Made by a program: the position numbers and the translations under genes. DNA of 25,101 bases from Candidatus Zixiibacteriota bacterium (GTDB taxonomy: Bacteria > Zixibacteria > MSB-5A5 > SM23-73-2), in assembly GCA_030615745.1 (NCBI GenBank), contig JAUWYR010000035.1:1-25101 (forward strand). Reading direction: 5' to 3'. The notes under the pieces were generated by a model. That model had not been told where the DNA came from and ran no database searches. It saw only the letters and a program-made list of their open reading frames with translations. Below are positions 15,201-22,100 of this stretch, in pieces; the first letter of the stretch is position 1; the number at the start of each line of letters is the position of its first letter.

Positions 15201-16646
15201 CTATCCCTTAATATTCCCAATCGGTTTCAGCTCGAAAACTTTTTTCGAAATCCCGAGCCTATCAACTGCGTTCACCACCTCTTCGATATTCTTATAGGCA
15301 ATCCCTGCTTCCTCGGCTAAACCGGGCATAGAGACTGCTCTTACCATTATGCCTCGGTCCTCCATCTTCTGCCTGATCTCTGTTCCTCTCACTCTCCTTT
15401 TTGCAGCCATCCTCGACATAGTTCTTCCAGCTCCATGCATGGTCGAGCCTAAACTTAGCTCCATCGCCTTCTGGGTTCCAACTAAAAGATAGGAGTCTGT
15501 TTCCATTGAGCCACCTACTATAACTGGCTGACCAACATCACGGTAAATTTCGGGAAGGGCTGGATTTCCAGGACCAAATGAACGAGTTGCCCCTTTGCGG
15601 TGAACTATAACCTTCTTTTTTACTCCGTCGAAGTTGTGCTCCTCCAATTTGGCAATATTGTGCGCTACATCATAGATCAGATGCATTCCCAAATCTTTTG
15701 GGTCCTTATGGAAAACCTCTGAGAATGCTTCCCTTATCCTATGCATAATCACTTGACGATTAACAAAGGCTGAGTTAGCCGCACATAGCATAGCAGCATA
15801 ATAGTTTTTTCCCTCTGGTGAATTAAAGGGGGCACAGGCTAATTCCTTATCATTGATCTTGATATTATATTTTCTTATCGCCTCAGTGAAAACTCTGAGA
15901 TAATCGGTTGCGATCTGATGACCAAATCCCCTTGAGCCACAGTGAACCATAACAAACACCTGATTGGGTCTTTTTAGCCCAAATCTTTTTGCCAACTCTG
16001 GATTGTAAACATTATCTGTTACAACGACCTGGAGCTCAAGATAATGATTACCTGAGCCTAAGGTCCCCAGCTGGTCAACTCCTCTGGATATCGCTTTGGA
16101 ACTCACCTTGGAAGGATCAGCACCAGAAATTCTCCCACCTTCCTCAGTCCTCTCAATATCCTCGTTCCATCCATAACCATTTTCAACGCACCAGTGGACA
16201 CCTTTAACCATAACCTCTTTGAATCTATCAACTTTGAGCTTTACGAATCCTTTTGACCCAACACCCGCAGGAACCAATTTGAACAAAGCATCCATAAGCT
16301 CTTTTTTCTTAGCATTTACCTCCTCCAGACTGAGGTCTGTCTGCATCAATCTAACACCGCAGTTGATGTCAAAACCGATCCCCCCAGGAGATATTATCCC
16401 CTGCTCTAAGTCAAATGCAGCCACTCCTCCAATGGGAAAACCATATCCCCAGTGACCATCCGGCATACACAAGGCGTTCTTTAGAATCCCGGGTAGACAG
16501 GCAACGTTGGTAATCTGGTTAAAAACCCCCTGGTCCATCTCTTTTATCAATCTATCTGACCCAATGATTTTTGCTGGAACCCTCATCCCCTCCTTTGCTG
16601 TTTTTGGTATTTCCCAAATCCCTTCTTGTATCTTTTTCATCTCCAT
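15201..16646 (-). CDS. rtcB: RNA-splicing ligase RtcB
   Basis: A 481-residue GTP- and Mn(II)-dependent RNA ligase that joins 2',3'-cyclic phosphate (or 3'-phosphate) and 5'-OH RNA ends in tRNA splicing or RNA repair. Residues match the archaeal enzyme position for position or nearly: Asp93 and Cys96 (DINCGVRL), His201 (GSGNHYLE), His235 (MVHCGSRG), His329 (DVAHN) and the guanylylated nucleophile His404 (TMHGAGR). The length is normal for the archaeal/thermophile type, longer than E. coli RtcB (408). It follows archease by nine bases, with GAGGTGAT as ribosome site. Archease is the known activator of RtcB, so this is a functional pair at the end of the long minus-strand operon. Confidence 0.96.
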   Translation of the reverse strand: MEMKKIQEGIWEIPKTAKEGMRVPAKIIGSDRLIKEMDQGVFNQITNVACLPGILKNALCMPDGHWGYGFPIGGVAAFDLEQGIISPGGIGFDINCGVRLMQTDLSLEEVNAKKKELMDALFKLVPAGVGSKGFVKLKVDRFKEVMVKGVHWCVENGYGWNEDIERTEEGGRISGADPSKVSSKAISRGVDQLGTLGSGNHYLELQVVVTDNVYNPELAKRFGLKRPNQVFVMVHCGSRGFGHQIATDYLRVFTEAIRKYNIKINDKELACAPFNSPEGKNYYAAMLCAANSAFVNRQVIMHRIREAFSEVFHKDPKDLGMHLIYDVAHNIAKLEEHNFDGVKKKVIVHRKGATRSFGPGNPALPEIYRDVGQPVIVGGSMETDSYLLVGTQKAMELSLGSTMHGAGRTMSRMAAKRRVRGTEIRQKMEDRGIMVRAVSMPGLAEEAGIAYKNIEEVVNAVDRLGISKKVFELKPIGNIKG

Positions 16647-16655
16647 AATATCACC

Positions 16656-17084
16656 TCACACATCTAAAATGATTTTTGCCCTCCATTTATTTTTATCCCT
16701 TTTAACCTCGAAAAGATGATAGGTAACTGCCTTAACATCCAATCTAACTTTATGTTTTCCTTGGTCTGTCTTCTCACCCTTGAGTTTGCCCTCGAGTTTA
16801 TAAACTTTTCCTTGTTCTATCTTCAAATCGAATTTATTAAAAAGCATCCTCTCTTTATCTTTAATATAAATCAGTTCAGATAAAAAATCAAAAAGCAATG
16901 TTTCCACATCCTTTGCTTTCAGTTTTATTTTAATAGTTTTCTTTTGCTCAATTTTTTTTGTATCAGCCATCACCTCAAAGGTGGCAAAAGCACAGGTGGA
17001 GAAAAGGTCTTCTAAGGTTTTGCCATAAGCCTCAAAAGCAGCATCTGCTATGGCAATATCATCTAAATATTTGAACTTACCCAT
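16656..17084 (-). CDS. Archease, RtcB activator
   Basis: A 142-residue small acidic/basic protein of the archease family, which speeds guanylylation and turnover of RtcB. Family marks: an N-terminal strand plus ADAAFEAYGKTLEDLF, then LLFDFLSELIYIKDKERMLF, and C-terminal VKAVTYHLFEV. The usual EHTADIGI motif is altered to DDIAIADAAF; the acidic residues that bind calcium at the C-terminus (Asp141 in ILDV) are present. It is immediately upstream of rtcB in the same operon, and such adjacency is the standard arrangement. Confidence 0.9.
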   Translation of the reverse strand: MGKFKYLDDIAIADAAFEAYGKTLEDLFSTCAFATFEVMADTKKIEQKKTIKIKLKAKDVETLLFDFLSELIYIKDKERMLFNKFDLKIEQGKVYKLEGKLKGEKTDQGKHKVRLDVKAVTYHLFEVKRDKNKWRAKIILDV

Positions 17085-17095
17085 GATACTATTTT

Positions 17096-17308
17096 TTAAG
17101 TTCTTTTAGATTCTTCCCTTTTAGATATTTTCAACCAAAAATATGAGCCGAACACAAAACCCAAAAGAACACAAAGAATCGCAAGCAGAACTTTGGACAT
17201 TCGAAATGACCAGAACAAAAAAACAATATCAGTCAATCCGGTATTCTGGAGAATAAAAATAATTAAAAAGACAGCTCCAACAATTGTCAAACCTACTCTA
17301 AAATTCAT
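17096..17308 (-). CDS. LapA-domain (DUF1049) small membrane protein
   Basis: A 70-residue protein with two transmembrane helices (~4-22 and ~38-60) separated by the family's NTGLTDIVFLFWSFRMSKVLL segment, and a basic cytosolic tail (KISKREESKRT). This is the LapA/YciS domain, an inner-membrane protein linked in E. coli to lipopolysaccharide assembly. Here it sits between ferredoxin and archease, 11 bases upstream of archease. Its role in this cluster is unclear. Confidence 0.85.
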   Translation of the reverse strand: MNFRVGLTIVGAVFLIIFILQNTGLTDIVFLFWSFRMSKVLLAILCVLLGFVFGSYFWLKISKREESKRT

Positions 17309-17361
17309 TTTTTCAACCTTTTTAATTTTTATTCAGTGCTCTCAGAGTTTCGAGTTCAACG

Positions 17362-17547
17362 TTAGACCTCCACAATACAATCGACCGGGCATATCTGCAC
17401 ACATTTTGGTCCACCCTCTACTCCAGTACACTCATCGCATTTCTTGTGGTTTAGGACAAATATCTCTTCCTCGAAAATAGCATCCTTGGGGCATTCAGGA
17501 ACACAAAGTCCACAACAGATACAATCATCTGTAATCCTTAATGCCAT
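17362..17547 (-). CDS. 2[4Fe-4S] ferredoxin, YfhL/Alvin type
   Basis: A 61-residue electron carrier. Cluster ligands: Cys9, Cys12, Cys15, Cys19 followed by Pro (CxxCxxCxxxCP), and Cys37, Cys40, Cys49, Cys53 followed by Pro, with the eight-residue insert between Cys40 and Cys49 (CTGVEGGPKC) that marks Alvin-type ferredoxins, which have very low potential. Two extra cysteines, 11 and 57, are present. It is on the same strand as HerA (71 bases upstream) and the LapA protein. A specific partner is not evident. Confidence 0.93.
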   Translation of the reverse strand: MALRITDDCICCGLCVPECPKDAIFEEEIFVLNHKKCDECTGVEGGPKCVQICPVDCIVEV

Positions 17548-17617
17548 AATAACTTTTGCCTCTTATGGTGTCAATTTCTATACGGTTAAATACACCTTTA
17601 AATTGTGAAAAATGTTA

Positions 17618-19180
17618 TTAAAAGAAACCTTCATCCAATTTAGCTTCAGTGAAAATTTTTTCTTTTTTTGTTTTTATCTTATCTTTCAACCACTCCTCAT
17701 ATAGATAAATTTTGGCAGGAATGGCAAAGGGTGATTGAGGAGAAGTTAAAATAGCCTCTCCTGCCTCAAGCATCTGAATCTCTGTTCCTAAATCTGAGAT
17801 ATCGTTTTTAGCAGACGATTTCAGGATAGTTCTGTCCCTCTCATCTGCTAAGCCTAAAATGAAAAGGGTGTTGAATTGGGATAAAAGCTCTTCATGGATC
17901 AACTTTGGCTGCTGGGTTATTGCACAAAGACCGGTCTTGAATTTTCTACCCTCCCTTGAGATCTGGGCAAATATATTTATATCCTGCTTTTCTTTCTGAG
18001 ACAAAACCCTTTGAGCCTCCTCCATAACAATCAAGCAAGGAAAAAGCTTTTTGAATTCAAATGGTTTCTGATAAAGGGACCTGTTATGATTAAAAACAGC
18101 TCTTGCAAGTATGGCTGAAACTAAAAGCTCCTCCTGCTCAGACATATTAGAAGTATCGACTAAGACCACCTTGCCCAATCTGAGGTCATTTATAACATTT
18201 TTAGTAATTGATAGGGTCGGGTCTTTGTGAACAAAAGGTAATCTTAGAATATGCTCTGCTCTTCTTTGAATCACCCCTAAAGTGGATTCGAAAAATCCAC
18301 CTCCCAAAGAGATCTGTAATGAAAGCTCTTTTATAGGTGTTAAATTGACCTTTTCCAGCCAGTCATTTCCAAAGATTGACCACAAAGCATATAAAGCCTC
18401 TATCTGTGGCTGGGTAAAACCATAGATGTGTCTTATATCTTTTATCTCAATCTCTTTCGAGCTGATTTTTAACTTATTATGAGGTCCTTTTAAATCGCGT
18501 GAACTATATACTCTTAATCTATCCGAGGCCAGAGGATGGTCAACCAGTCCCTTATAATTTGGGTCCCCTCCACCATCATAATATTCGCCGTGGGGGTCCA
18601 ATATCAACATACCATATTTTCCAGATTCCAAAGCTGCACCAGCTAATACCTTCATCAAGTTACTTTTGCCCATACCTGTGGTTGCAAAGATACCGATATG
18701 ATAAGGAAAAAGCTCACCTGATATTCCAATAGGAAAATCCAGAACCTTCTCACCAGACCTCAGGTACCCAACCTCAATATCGCCCATATATTTTTTAAGG
18801 AAAACAAAATCATTGCTTCCTGGCGTTTTCACTTTTGAGAAATGCGCAGGTATGGTTTTGGGTTTTCTAAAATCTTTGCCTTTGACATAGCCTAATAAAT
18901 TACATTTACCAACCTTGAAAAGCCTTCTCTCTTTCTCGGCAAACTTATAACTTTCCCCTTCCCTATCCAGAAGCATCATATTACCAGCTGTCCTTGAAGA
19001 CCAGTCAGGGTCTTTTGCCTCTGCCCCGTAAAAAATGTCCACAACCCTTAAATAAAATGGAAGACTCTTATCCTCATCTATAGCAATTAAAATATCCCCT
19101 AAGTTTAACTCCTCCTCATAAAAAGTCCTGAAAATTATCTCGGTTATACTTTTCCCAGTTATTCTACCCTTGTACTCCAT
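17618..19180 (-). CDS. herA: HerA-like hexameric ATPase/DNA translocase
   Basis: A 520-residue FtsK/HerA-superfamily ATPase. N-terminal HAS-barrel-type domain (~1-115), Walker A FATTGMGKS (~165-173), LILDPHGEYYDG (~193-203), Walker B CLIVMEEAQRVL (~382-393), REGRKF arginine-bearing loop (~409-414) and ITQQP (~421-425). In archaea HerA forms a hexamer that drives DNA through the NurA nuclease and, with Mre11-Rad50, resects broken ends. NurA lies directly upstream in the same operon. I prefer the ATG at 19180, which has AAGAG and GGAGG before it, over a TTG at 19213. No transmembrane segment is seen, so it is cytosolic. Confidence 0.92.
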   Translation of the reverse strand: MEYKGRITGKSITEIIFRTFYEEELNLGDILIAIDEDKSLPFYLRVVDIFYGAEAKDPDWSSRTAGNMMLLDREGESYKFAEKERRLFKVGKCNLLGYVKGKDFRKPKTIPAHFSKVKTPGSNDFVFLKKYMGDIEVGYLRSGEKVLDFPIGISGELFPYHIGIFATTGMGKSNLMKVLAGAALESGKYGMLILDPHGEYYDGGGDPNYKGLVDHPLASDRLRVYSSRDLKGPHNKLKISSKEIEIKDIRHIYGFTQPQIEALYALWSIFGNDWLEKVNLTPIKELSLQISLGGGFFESTLGVIQRRAEHILRLPFVHKDPTLSITKNVINDLRLGKVVLVDTSNMSEQEELLVSAILARAVFNHNRSLYQKPFEFKKLFPCLIVMEEAQRVLSQKEKQDINIFAQISREGRKFKTGLCAITQQPKLIHEELLSQFNTLFILGLADERDRTILKSSAKNDISDLGTEIQMLEAGEAILTSPQSPFAIPAKIYLYEEWLKDKIKTKKEKIFTEAKLDEGFF

Positions 19181-19246
19181 ATCTCTTGATGCCTCCGCAA
19201 AAATTCCTTTCAAAAAATTTCATTTTTTTAAATATCACGCTTATCA

Positions 19247-19384
19247 AAATCCGTTCAATCCGTTTCATCCGCTGATAAATCCGTTTCATCTGCTGTTAAA
19301 TCCGTTTAATCCGTTTCATCCGTTGTTAAATCAGTTCAATCCGTTTCATCCGCTGATAAATCCGCTCAATCCGCTGATAAATCG
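19247..19384. repeat. Tandem repeat of 30- and 21-base units (AATCCGTTT core)
   Basis: Five units starting AAATC: 30, 21, 30, 30 and 21 bases, built from AATCCGTT, CATCCGCTG and ATA/TTA. Unit lengths are multiples of three, so the plus strand stays open, giving a spurious NPFNPFHPL repeat. The array fills the gap between herA and nurA, and its right end forms the last codons of nurA (ADLSAD). Confidence 0.85.
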
Positions 19385-20433
19385 GCATTCAGAACCTCAT
19401 GAAAATCTGTAAATAATAAATCCCACTCAGAACTCGAAATCCCCTTTTGCAAAGCCTTCTGTTGCAACCAGTATCTTATGTCCTCCACTTCAGAGAACCT
19501 TATCCTAACCATATTATGAATAGCTGTTAAAGGATATGGATAACCCAAAACAGAAGGGTCTGAACAAAATTTTGAAAGAGCTGAAAATAGGAGATCAGGT
19601 GATACTTCATCCTCCCTGTTAACATCGACTCTGAAAGCATATTCAGAAGATTTTTTAAATTTGGCAACATAGATGATTCCAAACCAGTTAGGATTTTTCA
19701 AAGACAGGTCATAATCTGACAGCCTGCAATACCATCTTTTATTTCCACAAAATTCCTCTGCTTTTTTCACAACCATCGGAATCAAAGGAGCTTTTTTGCC
19801 CCAGTATAAAGTTGAGCTCTTTGTTATTCCAACTAAATGTATCTTTTTCTCTTTTGCTTTTTCAGTAACGGTTTTGAGCAAACTATATGGTGGGACAATG
19901 CTTGCCCTGAGGGACCCATCAATTAATATTATATCATTTGGATTTAATCTATCCAAAAGCTCAAAAACCAATCTCCACTCCTCAAAAAGCCTCAGCCTAT
20001 CCAGGATCTTATCTAATCCCGGAGTCTCAGCTGGTTTTTCACCAACAACAGAGAAGTAAGCATTTTTATATTTCTCAACCATATTACCCAAAGAGATAGT
20101 CTCAAGCCTCAGAGGCAAAACTTTCTGTTCAACCCTTTTTTCATCTTCAAAAACAAGATACCCAGCCCGAAAAACACCGATAAAAAATGACCTTCCTTTA
20201 ACAATGGTTGCAGAACCACCATCAACCGCTGAAACCTTTTTGTCAAAATTGATATTCTTGATCTCTTTAAAAGAGAACTCATCTAAACTTTTATCCAATA
20301 CCAGTAACTCCTGCTCCTCCTTATCCGGTTCGATCTCCACATAGGAGGGAGCTTCACTCAGAGCTTCCTTAATAAAATCACAGGCAGAGGATATTCTCTC
20401 ATCAAATTTTTTGTCAAACTCAATCACTTTCAA
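19366..20433 (-). CDS. nurA: NurA 5'-3' nuclease
   Basis: A 355-residue nuclease of the NurA family, partner of HerA in DNA end resection. Visible family marks are Asp71 (AVDGGSA), Asp172 (ILIDGSL), KSS near 205-207, Asp270 (RVDV), GYPYPLTAIHNMVR (~297-310) and the closing DFHEVLN. The acidic residues bind Mn2+. The family normally ends at about DFHEVLN. Here six more residues come from the tandem repeat array. It starts seven bases after the lipoprotein gene and precedes herA, separated only by the repeat. ATG 20433 is a normal start. Confidence 0.9.
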   Translation of the reverse strand: MKVIEFDKKFDERISSACDFIKEALSEAPSYVEIEPDKEEQELLVLDKSLDEFSFKEIKNINFDKKVSAVDGGSATIVKGRSFFIGVFRAGYLVFEDEKRVEQKVLPLRLETISLGNMVEKYKNAYFSVVGEKPAETPGLDKILDRLRLFEEWRLVFELLDRLNPNDIILIDGSLRASIVPPYSLLKTVTEKAKEKKIHLVGITKSSTLYWGKKAPLIPMVVKKAEEFCGNKRWYCRLSDYDLSLKNPNWFGIIYVAKFKKSSEYAFRVDVNREDEVSPDLLFSALSKFCSDPSVLGYPYPLTAIHNMVRIRFSEVEDIRYWLQQKALQKGISSSEWDLLFTDFHEVLNADLSAD

Positions 20434-20440
20434 ACTTTTA

Positions 20441-20863
20441 CTATTGAAGTTTTAAGAACCTATGACCTACCACCTTCCACCTATCACCTTTTTTTACAAG
20501 AGAGAACTCCATTGGAAGTTCAAACTTTTGGATTTTGCTATCATCCACTTTCTCAACTACTAAAGTGAAATTTACAAAAGCCTCATTTCCATAAATCTCT
20601 ATCCTTTTACCACCAAAACCCAAATTTCTAATCTCCCCCAGGGAGTTAACATCATCTGTAAGTTTTGACAAAAGACTATCTTTTTCTGCTTTCTCTCCAT
20701 AATATAGTGAATCCAAAAGCACAAAATCTTTTTGATTCAATGCATAACTGAGTTGACCCAACAAATTTTTTATCAGCTCAATATCATCCGGCCTTTTTCT
20801 GCCAACACATCCTACAGTTAACATAACAAATATCAAGATTAGAACAACACTATATTTCTTCAT
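20441..20863 (-). CDS. Lipoprotein of unknown function
   Basis: A 140-residue exported lipoprotein: basic N-terminus, hydrophobic stretch and lipobox LTVGC with Cys19 as lipidation site. The mature part (IKNLLGQLSYALNQKDFVLLDSL... ending GDRWKVVGHRFLKL) has the helix-then-sheet pattern of an NTF2-like fold, often found in small lipoproteins. Its ATG overlaps the stop of the M48 protease gene by four bases (ATGA), so the two are translationally coupled. The function is unknown. Confidence 0.8.
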   Translation of the reverse strand: MKKYSVVLILIFVMLTVGCVGRKRPDDIELIKNLLGQLSYALNQKDFVLLDSLYYGEKAEKDSLLSKLTDDVNSLGEIRNLGFGGKRIEIYGNEAFVNFTLVVEKVDDSKIQKFELPMEFSLVKKGDRWKVVGHRFLKLQ

Positions 20864-21993
20864 CCTGACCCCCTTTCAAAGTTTTGTGCTAATTTAATTC
20901 TTTGTGCAGGTGATGGATGAGAGTGAAATATAAACTGTATAATTTTATTCGGCTCATATTCAGCCAAATTCTTTTCAGTCAGTTTTTCTATAGCTGAGAT
21001 GAAAGCCTTGGGTTTTTTAGTTAAATTCAGTGCAAAAAGATCCGCCTCCAACTCTTTTTTCCTTGAGTAAAAATTAACCCAGGGCAAAAAGAGGAATGAT
21101 ATGACTGAAAAAACCAAAATAATAAGAGGCAGTCCGGCAATATCATAGACACCATAAAGCTTGAAGTAACCACTCAAAGAGTTTAAGAGTCTGAAAGCCA
21201 CCCACCATCCCAAAAAGCTCAAGAGAATTTGCAACCCCATCCCTTTCCATAGATGCTTTTTAGCCCAATGTCCTAACTCATGCGCAAATATGGTCTCGAT
21301 CTCATCTGGCTCAAAGTTTTTAAGAAGGGTATCGGAAAGTATAATCCTTCTGGTTTTACCCCAGCCGGTAAAAGCAGCATTTGCCTTTTTGGTCTTCTCA
21401 GAAAGACCCCATTTGAATACTCCGATAATTTTGGATTTAGTTTCTTTAGCCAAACCCACAAGTCGGTTTTTTAAGTCCTCATCTTCCAAAGGTTTAAATT
21501 TATAAAACAAAGGCAAGATAAGCAAAGGGAATATTTTTGCAAGGACGACGGAAAACAAGATAAAGACCAAGGCTGACATAAACCACCAGGATGAAGGAAA
21601 ATTCCTTATCAAAAAATACAAAAGTTCGACCAAAGCCAAGCTCAAAACAAAAGAAAGAATCAAGCTTTTTAAATGGTCAGAAAGCCAAGATTTGAATTTC
21701 TGCTTGGAAAGGTCAAATTTATGCTCGAGTGAAAAGCCTCCGTAAAGACTTAAAGGAAAAGAGATTATCTCATACATCATACCCACTATCAATAAATATA
21801 ACAAAATCACAGTCCAAGGAGAAGAAAAAAGACCGGTGACAAAATCCCTGACCCTGTGCGAAAGCCCTGATAACAACAAAAAAAGGAAAAAAATACCCAA
21901 GGCAAATTCGGATATGCTGAGCCATCTTGCAGTCTTGTTATACCTTTTAGCTTTTTTCTGGCGTTGTTCAGAAAATAGAATCTCTTTTTCCAT
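20860..21993 (-). CDS. M48-family (Ste24-like) membrane zinc metalloprotease
   Basis: A 377-residue integral membrane protease. The N-terminal part has helices around 28-44, 61-80, 109-129 and 138-165 and the EHKFDLSKQKF segment of the Ste24 N-terminal domain. NAAFTGWGKTRRIILSDTLL (~205-224) precedes the zinc site His238-Glu239-x-x-His242 (AHELGHW); Glu314 in SRKKELEAD is the third ligand. Ste24/HtpX-type proteases clear damaged membrane proteins or trim tagged peptides. In bacteria the substrate is usually unknown. ATG 21993 begins MEKEILFSEQ; a TTG at 22029 would extend it by 12 residues into the spacer. It is the first gene of the minus-strand train and overlaps the lipoprotein gene. Confidence 0.9.
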   Translation of the reverse strand: MEKEILFSEQRQKKAKRYNKTARWLSISEFALGIFFLFLLLSGLSHRVRDFVTGLFSSPWTVILLYLLIVGMMYEIISFPLSLYGGFSLEHKFDLSKQKFKSWLSDHLKSLILSFVLSLALVELLYFLIRNFPSSWWFMSALVFILFSVVLAKIFPLLILPLFYKFKPLEDEDLKNRLVGLAKETKSKIIGVFKWGLSEKTKKANAAFTGWGKTRRIILSDTLLKNFEPDEIETIFAHELGHWAKKHLWKGMGLQILLSFLGWWVAFRLLNSLSGYFKLYGVYDIAGLPLIILVFSVISFLFLPWVNFYSRKKELEADLFALNLTKKPKAFISAIEKLTEKNLAEYEPNKIIQFIFHSHPSPAQRIKLAQNFERGSG

Positions 21994-22036
21994 CAGTCTA
22001 ATTATAAAATTGAACTTAGAAAAAGACAAATGATTT

Positions 22037-22070
22037 TTAAAAAAAAGCCTCCCGCTTTTGGCGGGAGGCT
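22037..22070 (-). terminator. Rho-independent terminator of the cysteine protease gene
   Basis: On the minus strand AGCCTCCCGC (22070-22061) pairs perfectly over 10 bp with GCGGGAGGCT (22055-22046), loop CAAAA, followed by a run of T residues. It lies 30 bases after the stop at 22101 and separates that gene from the M48 protease operon. A T-run also lies on the other side, so it could work in both directions. Confidence 0.9.
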
Positions 22071-22100
22071 AAAAATCTTTTTTTTAAAAAGTTTTTATAA

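Noticed and set aside
15002-15220. Minus-strand frame of 72 residues between rtcB and the HEPN-like gene
   Set aside because: It overlaps the end of rtcB and runs through repeat copy C; the conserved part is explained by the repeat and there is no ribosome site.
19170-19412. Plus-strand repetitive NPFNPFHPL protein
   Set aside because: It is a translation of a tandem repeat whose units are multiples of three, lying opposite the ends of herA and nurA.
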